A DNA stretch of 64,000 bases from DMER64 sp964600385 (GTDB taxonomy: Bacteria > Bacteroidota > Bacteroidia > Bacteroidales > UBA932): positions 270,319 to 334,318 of the forward strand of contig CAZRJC010000001.1 of assembly GCA_964600385.1 (NCBI GenBank), given 5' to 3'. Below the pieces are notes generated by a model. It made no database searches. It was not told where the DNA came from and was given only the letters and a program-made list of their open reading frames with translations. Positions within the stretch are counted from its first letter, which is position 1. The number at the start of each line of letters is the position of its first letter. The position numbers and the translations under genes are program-made. Shown here piece after piece: positions 47,269-55,777 of the stretch.

Positions 47269-49959
47269 TTAAAGTGTATAAGTAAATCCTATCTGAAAGG
47301 AAACCCCAGCCCTGTACGATTCTACTGTTACAACCTCTCCTGTTGTTTTGACCTGTTGCGTGAACAGTACCTTACTGTCCAGGATATTTTTAACTGAAAG
47401 TCTGAGATTCCAGCGATTCCCGGCCTGGTAACTACTCACAAAATCAAGCGTATGAAGAGGCTGTTGCATAATATTTCCCATCCCGTAGATTCCCACGGCA
47501 TGAATTCGGGGTCCCTGAAGATTATAAAGCATGGTACATGTTACCTGGTCTTCTTTGCCTGTCTTCCATTGGTACATAATATCGACGTTGAGTAAATATG
47601 GCGAAGCACCCTGTAAGGCACGGCGGGAATCGGTATACACACCACCGCCTTCGGGCAATATTACATTGGTATACATATACGAAGCGTTCAAACCTATCCG
47701 GAGGCCCGGCACAATTGTTTTTCTTATCTCTGCTTCCACACCTGCCGCCATCCCTTCTTCTGCATTGCGGAATGAATGGACCGCCGATCCTCCCGATGAT
47801 TCCTGAACCCGCTCAATGGGGTTCTCCAGCCATTTGTAATAGAGGGCAGCCGAGAACAGATTGTCCTGTGTACCATAATATTCGTAACGCAGATCGGCGT
47901 TCATATTATAGCCGTTCTGCAGTGCTTCGTTGCCTCTTAATTCGGCGCTTCCATACGATTCTTTATAAAGGAAGGGCGCCATTTCCACGAATAGGGGCCG
48001 GGTAACGGTACGCGAAAGGGCAAATCGTGCCGAATGCTTTTCATGGAATGAATATTTAAGATTCAGAGCAGGAAACAGATCGTGACCGGACAGAACGGTT
48101 CGTTTCTCAACCGAAGCATCATTCCAGTAACGGACCCATAGTTCGGAAGGTTCATAACGCAAACCAAGGTTGACATTAAAGTTCCTGAAAGGAAGAAATT
48201 CGGTTTGCGCATATATTCCTCCCATACGATGACCGGCATAATAATGAGATTTGGGCTGAGTATCTTTAATTATCTGAATGGTTCCGTCGGCAATATTTGC
48301 CGTATTAAGCCAAAAATCTGTTTCATAGATATCGGTAATTTCAAGATTCAAATTGTTCAGATTATAATAAAACCGGACCGATGAATAGTTCCGTAATTTG
48401 TCCTTATATGAAGCTCCAAACCTTATCGATCCCTTTTTCCCCATTTTGTATATGGCATAAAATTCCGCCACGGCTTCCCTTTCTTCCAGTTCTCCAAAAT
48501 AACGCATGGTTTCCTGGCGATTCAGTTTAAAAAGAGACAGCTTGTGGTCGTCTTCACGATACATCACCTGCCTGCGGTCCGGTTCGTAACTTCCCGTTAT
48601 TCCGTAAGAAAGGTTAACGTTCAATGTCCAACGGTCTCCGGCTGCATAACCGTAGGCAAGCTGATTGTTCAATAAGTTATAGGCATGGAAAACACTGTTG
48701 CTCCCAATCAGATGGATACCTTCCGAATCGTATCCTTCCCTTCTTTTGTAATTATCCACCGCATTGCGGGCGTACAGCACAGTATAACTGAAATGATGGA
48801 ACGAACCCGGATCGTAGGCCAGGTGTATAAGTCCCGCCACATCTGCATTCGTAGAATAACTGTTGTAGTCAAACTCATTAAGAACCGTTCCCTGTGTATT
48901 TATGGTTGAGATATACGCATCTTTCTGTATTTCATTATCGTAATCTACGCTCAGTGAAACAAGCATTCCCAGCCGGTTTTGGCCTTTTTCCCATGATTTT
49001 CCAAATCCAATAGCCCCGTTTATTCCCGGCCATAATGTTCTTTTTGTAACTGAGAATGAGGTTCCAAAGGGGTCATGATTTTTTATATAGGATGAAAACT
49101 CATTTGAAGTCATATCTTTTATATTGAGCGGCAGATTGCGGGTAAAAAAGCTTCCGCCTATTTTATCGCTTTCAAAGAAGCCGGAGAACAAAGCCCTGGA
49201 GTTACCGCCTGTTCCTATGTTTAAATAAAAAAAATCGTCTCCCGTATGTTCTTTCAGGCCAATATCAATATGAGCGCCCGAATAATCTGCATAAGCACTC
49301 ACATTGTATACTTTGTTCACAGTTATATTCCTTATCAGACGCGAGGGAAAAAGATCCAGGGGAATGAGTTTGTTATCGGGGTTCGGCGAGGCCACAGGCA
49401 GTCCGTTCAGCGTGGTGGAACTGTATCTGTCTCCAAGGCCCCGCACAAAGAGCTGGCCTGTTTCGGCAAGTGAAATCCCTGGAATCTTTTTTACTCCCTC
49501 GGCCACCGAAGAAATCCCTTTTCTGCTCATTTCCCTTGCTCCCATATTTTCGACAGCAGCAGAAGACAGCCGCCTTTCCGTCAACAGACTCTTTTCGGTT
49601 TCCAGGTCCCTTCGTGCTATAATATACACTTCTCCAACGAACAACTCCTCTGGTTGGAGCTGCATGTCTACTTTTATCGCTCCAGATTCTCCCGAAACAA
49701 TTACAGGTCCGGTTACTGCCGTTTTATATGATATATACCTGAATTCCAAAGTATATACACCATCATTCAAAGGAAGTTCATAAAAACCGCTGTTATCTGT
49801 TACCGAGCCGGTGCCGGTACCTGAAACCATCACGTACACTCCGGGTAAAGGTTCCGAAGCCGTTTTATCGGTGACCGTACCGCTTATTATCGTTTGAGCC
49901 TGTAGCAATCCGGAGTATGCCGTGAATAATAGAATTAATACTCTTGTTCTTCTTCTCAT
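47269..49959 (-). CDS. TonB-dependent outer-membrane receptor (putative phosphate-regulated)
   Basis: An 896-residue transporter. Signal peptide (MRRRTRVLILLFTAYSGLLQAQ), carboxypeptidase-regulatory-like domain (about 23-105, ISGTVTDKTASEPLPGVYVMVSG), plug (SSVAEGVKKIPGISLAETGQLFVRGLGDRYSSTTLNGLPVASPNPDNKLIPLD) and barrel ending FQIGFTYTL. I set the start at ATG 49959; an upstream start at 50001 would add 14 residues and lie in the regulatory region. There is no SusD gene; the partner is a beta-helix lipoprotein. It is divergent from a PhoB/PhoR-like pair, and the shared 157-base region contains an 11-base-phased repeat. The cargo might be an organophosphate or nucleic-acid breakdown product; this is inference. 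Confidence 0.92.
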   Translation of the reverse strand: MRRRTRVLILLFTAYSGLLQAQTIISGTVTDKTASEPLPGVYVMVSGTGTGSVTDNSGFYELPLNDGVYTLEFRYISYKTAVTGPVIVSGESGAIKVDMQLQPEELFVGEVYIIARRDLETEKSLLTERRLSSAAVENMGAREMSRKGISSVAEGVKKIPGISLAETGQLFVRGLGDRYSSTTLNGLPVASPNPDNKLIPLDLFPSRLIRNITVNKVYNVSAYADYSGAHIDIGLKEHTGDDFFYLNIGTGGNSRALFSGFFESDKIGGSFFTRNLPLNIKDMTSNEFSSYIKNHDPFGTSFSVTKRTLWPGINGAIGFGKSWEKGQNRLGMLVSLSVDYDNEIQKDAYISTINTQGTVLNEFDYNSYSTNADVAGLIHLAYDPGSFHHFSYTVLYARNAVDNYKRREGYDSEGIHLIGSNSVFHAYNLLNNQLAYGYAAGDRWTLNVNLSYGITGSYEPDRRQVMYREDDHKLSLFKLNRQETMRYFGELEEREAVAEFYAIYKMGKKGSIRFGASYKDKLRNYSSVRFYYNLNNLNLEITDIYETDFWLNTANIADGTIQIIKDTQPKSHYYAGHRMGGIYAQTEFLPFRNFNVNLGLRYEPSELWVRYWNDASVEKRTVLSGHDLFPALNLKYSFHEKHSARFALSRTVTRPLFVEMAPFLYKESYGSAELRGNEALQNGYNMNADLRYEYYGTQDNLFSAALYYKWLENPIERVQESSGGSAVHSFRNAEEGMAAGVEAEIRKTIVPGLRIGLNASYMYTNVILPEGGGVYTDSRRALQGASPYLLNVDIMYQWKTGKEDQVTCTMLYNLQGPRIHAVGIYGMGNIMQQPLHTLDFVSSYQAGNRWNLRLSVKNILDSKVLFTQQVKTTGEVVTVESYRAGVSFQIGFTYTL

Positions 49960-49997
49960 TTGCTTTTCTTCATAAATCTGATGCAAAGGTGACGGCC

Positions 49998-50066
49998 CCA
50001 TGTTACAACACCCCTACAGTCATTTTACATTTCAGTTAATAAACGCTTACACGGAATGTAACATGG
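49998..50066. repeat. 10-bp inverted repeat in the divergent regulatory region
   Basis: CCATGTTACA (49998-50007) and TGTAACATGG (50057-50066) are perfect inverted copies, 49 bases apart. They bracket the 11-base-phased array; the left arm includes the first TTACA unit. Confidence 0.75.
50003..50051 (+). promoter_or_regulatory. Pho-box-like operator array (11-base phased TTACA units)
   Basis: Units begin at 50003 (TTACA), 50014 (CTACA), 50025 (TTACA), 50036 (TTAAT) and 50047 (TTACA), each exactly 11 bases from the last. PhoB/PhoP-type regulators bind head-to-tail to direct repeats with this period. The array ends 15 bases before the -33 TTTG of the adjacent response-regulator promoter. Confidence 0.65.
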
Positions 50067-50095
50067 TTTGTTTAAGCCATAAACAGTTACCTTTG
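50067..50095 (+). promoter_or_regulatory. promoter of the response-regulator/histidine-kinase operon
   Basis: TTTG at 50067-50070, a 17-base spacer, then TACCTTTG at 50088-50095, an exact -7 match. The spacer is slightly shorter than the usual 19-21, which could fit an activator-dependent promoter. It implies a short leader and a TTG start at 50117. Confidence 0.6.
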
Positions 50096-50116
50096 TGTCC
50101 AATAAAACGGATCATA

Positions 50117-50809
50117 TTGGAAAAGAAAGATATCAGGATTCTTGTTGTCGATGATGAGGAATCCCTTTGTGAGATATTACAGTTCAACCTTGAAGTAGAA
50201 GGTTACACGGTAGATGTAGCCTACAGTGCCGAACAGGCACTTACTATGGATCTTTCGCAATACTCTCTGATTCTCCTGGATGTCATGATGGGGCCCATGA
50301 GTGGTTTCCGAATGGCCCGACTGATGAAAAAAGACGAAAAAACGGCGTCCATCCCCATCATTTTCTGTACTGCCAAGGATACCGAAGATGACACTGTGGC
50401 CGGCTTAAACCTTGGCGCCGATGACTATATCCCCAAACCCTTTTCTATCAGGGAAGTCCTTGCCCGTGTTAAAAGTGTATTACGCAGGACAGAATCCGCG
50501 CATCATCCGGAGAACCAACAACTGCTTAATTTTAAAGGCTTAATAATAAACCTTTCAAAAAAAAGTTGCTCGGTTGAAGGAGTGGGAATACCTCTGACTA
50601 AAAAAGAATTTGAGATTCTGGTTCTACTGTTGAAGCATAAAGGCAAGATCTTTTCTCGGGAAGAGATCCTCAGCCAGGTCTGGAGTGACGAAGTAATTGT
50701 CTTGGACAGAACCATAGACGTTAATATTACCCGCTTACGTAAAAAAATTGGAATATACGGAGATTGTATTGTAACAAGACTTGGATATGGATACGGTTTT
50801 GAAATATAA
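50117..50809 (+). CDS. PhoB-like response regulator (OmpR/PhoB family)
   Basis: A 230-residue DNA-binding regulator. The receiver domain (1-120) has VVDDEES, the phospho-acceptor Asp55 in LILLDVMMG and the Lys in FCTAKD; the winged-helix effector (about 135-230) contains LTKKEFEILVLLLKHKGKIFSREEIL and DRTIDVNITRLRKKIG. The start is TTG at 50117 (MEKKDIRILVVDDEES). A longer frame from ATG 50000 would add 39 residues encoded by the operator array and promoter. It overlaps the kinase gene by 29 bases. The partner kinase and operator suggest phosphate sensing. The named ortholog is not certain. Confidence 0.9.
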   Translation: MEKKDIRILVVDDEESLCEILQFNLEVEGYTVDVAYSAEQALTMDLSQYSLILLDVMMGPMSGFRMARLMKKDEKTASIPIIFCTAKDTEDDTVAGLNLGADDYIPKPFSIREVLARVKSVLRRTESAHHPENQQLLNFKGLIINLSKKSCSVEGVGIPLTKKEFEILVLLLKHKGKIFSREEILSQVWSDEVIVLDRTIDVNITRLRKKIGIYGDCIVTRLGYGYGFEI

Positions 50810-52241
50810 ATTGCCTTTCCACGTACGGTTTTTTTTGTACCTGATGCTCCTCTTTGGGCTTTTTCTGATTTCTTTTTTGGTGTTCCAGCAACACAGAGAA
50901 AAAACGTTCAAGGCAGAAATGGTGAATTCCCGTTTACAGATCTTCAACACGCAACTGTATTCCGTTATTTCTGATCCTGCGGCCATGGATTCATTGGTTC
51001 TGTTGAAAAAAGGGTCTTTGAACGAAGACCTGAGAATCACCATAATGGATACTCTGGGAAACGTTCTTTATGATTCTGAAAAGCTCGGGCCGTTGAATAA
51101 ATTTCACAATCACTCAGACAGGCACGAAGTTAAGCAGGCCCTCGCATCCGGAAACGGCTTTACTGTCCGCCGTTTGTCCGGAACCACAGATATCGAATAT
51201 TTTTATTCTGCCACACGTTACGAAGGTGTTATTATTCGTTCAGCTATTCCCTACTCCGACTCACTCAGGGAAAGCCTCAGGGCCGACCGATTGTTTCTGT
51301 TAGTAATGACAGGCATTTCTCTTTTTGTAAGTTTACTTGCACTTATTCTGACAAGACGTTTGGGGAATAATATTAACCGTCTGAGAAAATTTGCCCTTTT
51401 GGCAGACAGGGGTGATCCCATTAAAGATATTGGATCGTTTCCAAAAGACGAACTGGGAGAAATCTCCAATCATATCATAAGGCTATACTCGCGTTTAAAA
51501 TTAACCAAAGAAGCGTTGGAGAGCGAACACGGTATGGTTCTGCATCAAAAACAGGAACAGACGCGTTTGAGAAAACAACTGACTCAGAATATAAACCATG
51601 AATTAAAAACTCCCGTAAGCAGTATTCAGGGCTACCTGGAAACACTCGTGAACAATCCGGGGATCCCTGAAGCCAAACGTCAGGCATTCATAGAAAGCAG
51701 TTATAAACAATCTAACCGGCTGGCACAGCTTCTGAACGACATTTCTACCATTACCCGTATGGATGAGGCCAGTGAAATTATTGAAAAATCCGAGATCAAT
51801 CTGAGCGATATTATAAGAGACGTATTCGCAGATTTGTCAAGGGCCTTGCAGGAGAAAAAAATAAAAACAGTCATTGATATACCGCCTGCTCTGATTATGA
51901 ATGGGAATCATAATCTTTTGCACTCTGTATTCCGTAATCTGACGGACAATGCCATAGCTTATTCCGGTTGTGACACTCTGTTTGTCTTGCTCACAGCATC
52001 AGATGAGGATCATTTTCAATTTGTTTATGCAGACAACGGAATAGGTATTGAGGACGAACATTTGCCCCGGATTTTTGAGCGTTTTTACCGTGTCGATACC
52101 GGAAGGAGCCGTCTGATGGGGGGCACCGGTCTGGGACTTTCCATTGTTAAAAATGCCATTGTTCTGCATGGAGGAACCATTACAGCCGGAAGGAGAGATG
52201 GGGGCGGCATAGCGTTTTGTTTCTCACTGAAAAGAAAATAA
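50781..52241 (+). CDS. PhoR-like sensor histidine kinase
   Basis: An inner-membrane kinase of 486 residues. TM1 is about 15-36 and TM2 about 163-186, with a periplasmic domain between them. That domain carries the PhoR-like segment LRITIMDTLGNVLYDSEKLG and HSDRHEVKQALASGNGFTVRR. HAMP is about 187-240. The H-box NINHELKTPVSSIQGYLE has phospho-His at about residue 273. The ATPase domain has the N box (FRNLTDNAIAYS), DNGIGIE, FERFYRVDTGRSR and GGTGLGLSIVKNA. Its start lies within the response-regulator gene, so both are translated from one mRNA. A strong terminator follows. Confidence 0.93.
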   Translation: MDMDTVLKYKLPFHVRFFLYLMLLFGLFLISFLVFQQHREKTFKAEMVNSRLQIFNTQLYSVISDPAAMDSLVLLKKGSLNEDLRITIMDTLGNVLYDSEKLGPLNKFHNHSDRHEVKQALASGNGFTVRRLSGTTDIEYFYSATRYEGVIIRSAIPYSDSLRESLRADRLFLLVMTGISLFVSLLALILTRRLGNNINRLRKFALLADRGDPIKDIGSFPKDELGEISNHIIRLYSRLKLTKEALESEHGMVLHQKQEQTRLRKQLTQNINHELKTPVSSIQGYLETLVNNPGIPEAKRQAFIESSYKQSNRLAQLLNDISTITRMDEASEIIEKSEINLSDIIRDVFADLSRALQEKKIKTVIDIPPALIMNGNHNLLHSVFRNLTDNAIAYSGCDTLFVLLTASDEDHFQFVYADNGIGIEDEHLPRIFERFYRVDTGRSRLMGGTGLGLSIVKNAIVLHGGTITAGRRDGGGIAFCFSLKRK

Positions 52242-52269
52242 AAAAAGCATACCGTAAAGTATGCTTTTT
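52242..52269. terminator. bidirectional terminator between kinase and ferredoxin
   Basis: A perfect 11-bp stem AAAAAGCATAC / GTATGCTTTTT with a 6-base loop, located directly after the kinase stop and 23 bases from the convergent ferredoxin stop. A- and T-runs on both sides support termination in both directions. Confidence 0.9.
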
Positions 52270-52292
52270 AAGATCAAAATCAGATCTTCTGA

Positions 52293-52460
52293 TTATTCAG
52301 CTTCAATAGCTCCGGTAGGACATGCTGCCGCACAGGCACCGCAGTCAATGCATTCATCGGGGTTAATAACGTAAATGTCACCGGCAGAAATTGCTCCAAC
52401 GGGACATTCATCAATACAAGTACCGCATGCTACGCAGCTGTCAGTAATTTTGTGTGCCAT
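52293..52460 (-). CDS. 2[4Fe-4S] ferredoxin
   Basis: A 55-residue clostridial-type ferredoxin. Two CxxCxxCxxxCP clusters are visible: CVACGTCIDECP and CIDCGACAAACP, with the pseudo-twofold repeat VGAISAGD / TGAIEAE. It is a cytoplasmic low-potential electron carrier for pyruvate:ferredoxin oxidoreductase, hydrogenase or Rnf-type complexes in anaerobes. It has its own promoter (TATATTTG, 52491-52498) divergent from the DUF1573 gene, and is monocistronic. Confidence 0.97.
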   Translation of the reverse strand: MAHKITDSCVACGTCIDECPVGAISAGDIYVINPDECIDCGACAAACPTGAIEAE

Positions 52461-52490
52461 GATTCATTAAATATTTAGTAAATCCGGCCG

Positions 52491-52498
52491 CAAATATA
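52491..52498 (-). promoter_or_regulatory. -7 promoter box for the ferredoxin gene
   Basis: Minus-strand TATATTTG is an exact TAnnTTTG match, 30 bases upstream of the ferredoxin ATG. Confidence 0.55.
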
Positions 52499-52514
52499 TG
52501 AATTAAATTCTTAC

Positions 52515-52522
52515 TACCTTTG
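52515..52522 (+). promoter_or_regulatory. -7 promoter box for DUF1573-meaB-exporter
   Basis: TACCTTTG is an exact TAnnTTTG match, 23 bases before the DUF1573 ATG; divergent from the ferredoxin promoter, 16 bases away. Confidence 0.55.
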
Positions 52523-52545
52523 TATTCGTACAAACTTTTGTAAAA

Positions 52546-53619
52546 ATGACACTTCCCATACTTGTAGCAGTATCCTTGCTTTTCTACGGCTCACCGGCAT
52601 TACAGGAAAATACATCCGTCGTATTCGATAAAACCGTTCATGATTTTGGAGATTTTGGAATCAACGACGGCACCCGGTCACATACTTTCACTTTAACAAA
52701 TAATTCCAATAAGCCCATCGTGATCCAAACCGTTATTTCTTCGTGCGGATGCACTGTACCGGAATGGACAAAAGAACCAATTGCCCCCGGAAAACAGGGA
52801 GCCGTCACCGCTACTTTTCTGAATAACCAGGGTCCGTACCCTTTTGACAAACTGCTATCGGTATACATTACCGGATATTCCACCCCATTTACGCTCCATA
52901 TCCGGGGCGTTGTCCATCAAAGAGCTTTTTCCATTGAAGACACACACCCTGTTTTGATGGGAACCCTGCGCCTGAGGAAAAGTGAATTGGAGCTGGGACA
53001 AATTAAACAGGGCACAGAAAAAACAGATTCGGTAGAAGTAATCAATACAGGTAAGCTGCCACTCCTGCTGAGATTCAAGACAAATGACGCGAACGTTAAA
53101 GTATATGCCAATCCCGCGAAACTCAATCCGGGAGAAAAAGGATCTATCGTCTACACCATAGATACACGCATAAAAGAAGAATGGGGCAATGTTATCTATC
53201 CTGTCCAGGTTGTGATCAACGATAAGGTCAACCCGGTACATGCACTTACCGTAAAAGGGTCCATTAAGATCAACACTTCTTCCATGACCCGTGAAGAAAA
53301 AGAGAAAGGACCCATTCCCCAGCTTGACAAAAGCGCTTATGAATTTCCGGACAGAAAAACAGGATCTTCTGTAGAAACAAAGTTTTCCATGACCAATAAA
53401 GGGAAGGCTCCTCTTGTCATTTATAAGGCAGACTTCAGTCATCCAGGGATAAAGGCAGATTTCCCCACAACGGTTAATCCGGGAGAAACCGTTTCAGTTC
53501 TGGTCTCAATCCCTAAAACAGACACTTCAGGAGAAGTGATCTACACCGTAAGCCTGACAACCAATGCACCATCCAGACCGACCATTAACCTGCTGATATA
53601 CGGCAAAATATTAAAATAA
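52546..53619 (+). CDS. DUF1573 secreted protein with three Ig-like domains
   Basis: A 357-residue protein with an N-terminal signal peptide (LPILVAVSLLFYGSPALQ). Three ASH/Ig-like beta-sandwiches follow (about 25-130, 145-240, 265-357). The first is canonical DUF1573 (HDFGDFGINDGTRSHTFTLTN and ISSCGCTVPEW). Such proteins are exported in Bacteroidota; their role is unknown. It is first of a run with meaB (7-base gap) and the exporter (6-base gap); the functional link to these is unclear. Confidence 0.9.
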   Translation: MTLPILVAVSLLFYGSPALQENTSVVFDKTVHDFGDFGINDGTRSHTFTLTNNSNKPIVIQTVISSCGCTVPEWTKEPIAPGKQGAVTATFLNNQGPYPFDKLLSVYITGYSTPFTLHIRGVVHQRAFSIEDTHPVLMGTLRLRKSELELGQIKQGTEKTDSVEVINTGKLPLLLRFKTNDANVKVYANPAKLNPGEKGSIVYTIDTRIKEEWGNVIYPVQVVINDKVNPVHALTVKGSIKINTSSMTREEKEKGPIPQLDKSAYEFPDRKTGSSVETKFSMTNKGKAPLVIYKADFSHPGIKADFPTTVNPGETVSVLVSIPKTDTSGEVIYTVSLTTNAPSRPTINLLIYGKILK

Positions 53620-53626
53620 TCCGGCT

Positions 53627-54688
53627 ATGGACTCTGCTTTGACTGTTAATGAAGGTATACCCCAGCCTCCCATCATCAATCCCAATGCCAGCAAGCTTCT
53701 GAAGAAAAAACCGGCAAGTCAGCTGACCACAGGAGATTATCTGAAAGGCATCAAGGCAGGGCATATTCCAACTCTGGCACAGGCTATTACCCTTACTGAA
53801 AGCACACTCCCCGAGGACCGGAAAAAAGCGCGTGAACTTATTACCGCCTGCCATCCTTTATCGGGGAACTCCATACGGATAGGCATCACCGGAGTCCCGG
53901 GCGTTGGAAAGAGTACATTCATTGAAGCATTTGGAAAATACATCACAAGACTTGGGCACAAGCTGGCGGTTTTAGCTATCGATCCGAGCAGCGAACGCAG
54001 CAAAGGAAGCATACTGGGAGATAAGACACGTATGGAAAGCCTTGCCAACAACGAGAATGCTTTTATCAGACCTTCCCCGAGCGGAGGTTCGCTGGGAGGT
54101 GTCGCACGGAAAACCCGCGAAGCGGTCATCCTTTGTGAGGCAGCCGGCTTTGATGTGATTTTTATTGAAACCGTTGGCGTTGGACAATCCGAGATTGCAG
54201 TCCATTCAATGACCGATTTCTTTTTGTTACTTATGCTTTCCGGAGCCGGAGACGGGCTGCAGGGAATCAAACGCGGTATCATGGAGATGTCAGACCTTCT
54301 GGTGATCAACAAGGCAGATGGCAGCAATATAGAAAAAGCGACCAAAGCCCGCATCCTTTACCAGAGCGCACTCCACCTCTTCCCCCCATCTCCTTCCGGC
54401 TGGATACCGGCAGCCATAACTGCCTCGGCCATTGAAGAAACCGGACTGGAAGAAATACTCGATGCTATTTTCCGTTATATGGACCTGACAAAATCCAACG
54501 GATATTTTTTCAGAAAAAGAAAAGAACAAGCCGTTTACTGGATGAAGGAAAGCATAGATGAAAGCCTTCTTTCCCGCTTTTATAATAATCCCGAGGTTGC
54601 CAGGGCGCTTTCCGTCATTGAGGGACAGGTGGCAGCGGGGGAAACGGACCCTTTCGAAGCCGCCGGCAGGATTCTTAACATCATCTAG
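53627..54688 (+). CDS. meaB: methylmalonyl-CoA mutase-associated GTPase MeaB
   Basis: A G3E-family P-loop GTPase that protects and reloads the cobalamin-dependent methylmalonyl-CoA mutase. It has 353 residues: Walker A GVPGVGKSTFIEAFG, DPSSERSKGSILGDKTRM, the FIETVGVGQSE switch and the NKAD base-recognition motif (VINKADGSN). Cytoplasmic. Its presence implies the mutase (succinate-propionate pathway) elsewhere in the genome. It is co-directional and close to both neighbours. Confidence 0.95.
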   Translation: MDSALTVNEGIPQPPIINPNASKLLKKKPASQLTTGDYLKGIKAGHIPTLAQAITLTESTLPEDRKKARELITACHPLSGNSIRIGITGVPGVGKSTFIEAFGKYITRLGHKLAVLAIDPSSERSKGSILGDKTRMESLANNENAFIRPSPSGGSLGGVARKTREAVILCEAAGFDVIFIETVGVGQSEIAVHSMTDFFLLLMLSGAGDGLQGIKRGIMEMSDLLVINKADGSNIEKATKARILYQSALHLFPPSPSGWIPAAITASAIEETGLEEILDAIFRYMDLTKSNGYFFRKRKEQAVYWMKESIDESLLSRFYNNPEVARALSVIEGQVAAGETDPFEAAGRILNII

Positions 54689-54694
54689 ACAATT

Positions 54695-55777
54695 ATGCAC
54701 TTTATCGAAGTCATTAAGAACAGTGTTCTCATTACCGGTCTGGTCATGGTGATGATGATCTTTCTTGAGTACATTAATATTATCAGCAAGGGACATTCTC
54801 TGGAAAAGCTCAGGAACAGGCCGTTCCTGCAAATTCTGATTTCTGCGCTGCTGGGTCTTACACCGGGTTGTGGCGGCGGATTCATTGTAGTCAGTCTCTA
54901 CGCTCATAACATGGTGTCTTTCGGTGCATTGCTGGCAATGATGATTGCCACCGTAGGAGACGAGGCATTTGTAATCCTGGCAATGATACCCGGCACGTCT
55001 CTTTATTTATTTGCAGGATTATTCATACTGGCCATCGTGTCTGGCTGGATTGCAGATAAAGTCATTCGTCGGGTACCGCGGCCTTTCGGTCCGGACCATT
55101 TTTCCATACATTCAGAAGAGCTCAACACGCATGGACATGTTCAGATCTGGAGCCGGATCGGGAAGAATTTCAACCCTCCCGGCATGCACCGGATAGTTCT
55201 TCTTATTGGTCTGGCCCTCTTTTTTGTATGCATCGTCTTCGGATTTCTTTCACACGAACATATCGAAATATCGGGACACGAACATGAACACGCTGCAGAG
55301 AGCATGTTTTCAGAAAAATGGATGAACATGATCTTTGCAGGCTTCTCCCTTGTAACACTTGTCTTTACTTTGTTTTCATCGGATCACTTTATTGAAGAAC
55401 ACATCTGGAGCCATATAATCAAACACCACTTTATTAAAATATTTCTCTGGACTCTTGGCGCGTTGCTGGTTCTTGAAGTGGTCCTTAACTACGTAGATCT
55501 TCAAAGCTGGATGTACGACCGTTTCTGGCTTATGCTTCTTATGGCGGTAATTGTAGGGCTGATCCCGGAATCGGGGCCCCATATCCTTTTCATTTCGTTA
55601 TACGCGGCCGGGACCATTCCGCTGAGTATTTTATTGGCAAACAGTATTGTACAGGAAGGACATGCCGGATTGCCTTTGTTGGCAGAAACAAAGAAGGGCT
55701 TTGTCATTGCCAAAGCCCTTAAGGTAGTCATAGCCGTTCTAACGGCCTGCTGCATACAATTTATTTATTCATTGTAA
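54695..55777 (+). CDS. putative 10-TM heavy-metal exporter (ArsP_2/DUF2899 family)
   Basis: A 360-residue inner-membrane protein with about ten hydrophobic helices arranged as two similar halves. Each half carries a conserved loop: LLGLTPGCGGGFIVVSLYA (N-half) and GLIPESGPHILFISLYAAG (C-half). Between them a His/Glu-rich segment (SHEHIEISGHEHEHAAES, about residues 185-207) looks suited to metal binding. I recognise the putative heavy-metal/arsenic efflux family; substrate not demonstrated, and manganese or organoarsenical export are both named for relatives. The 3' end overlaps rho by 17 bases tail-to-tail. Confidence 0.8.
   Translation: MHFIEVIKNSVLITGLVMVMMIFLEYINIISKGHSLEKLRNRPFLQILISALLGLTPGCGGGFIVVSLYAHNMVSFGALLAMMIATVGDEAFVILAMIPGTSLYLFAGLFILAIVSGWIADKVIRRVPRPFGPDHFSIHSEELNTHGHVQIWSRIGKNFNPPGMHRIVLLIGLALFFVCIVFGFLSHEHIEISGHEHEHAAESMFSEKWMNMIFAGFSLVTLVFTLFSSDHFIEEHIWSHIIKHHFIKIFLWTLGALLVLEVVLNYVDLQSWMYDRFWLMLLMAVIVGLIPESGPHILFISLYAAGTIPLSILLANSIVQEGHAGLPLLAETKKGFVIAKALKVVIAVLTACCIQFIYSL

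Noticed and set aside
49980..49996. CACCTTTG on the minus strand as the -7 box of the second receptor
   Set aside because: One mismatch (C for the first T) and no -33 element; plausible but too weak to list as a feature.
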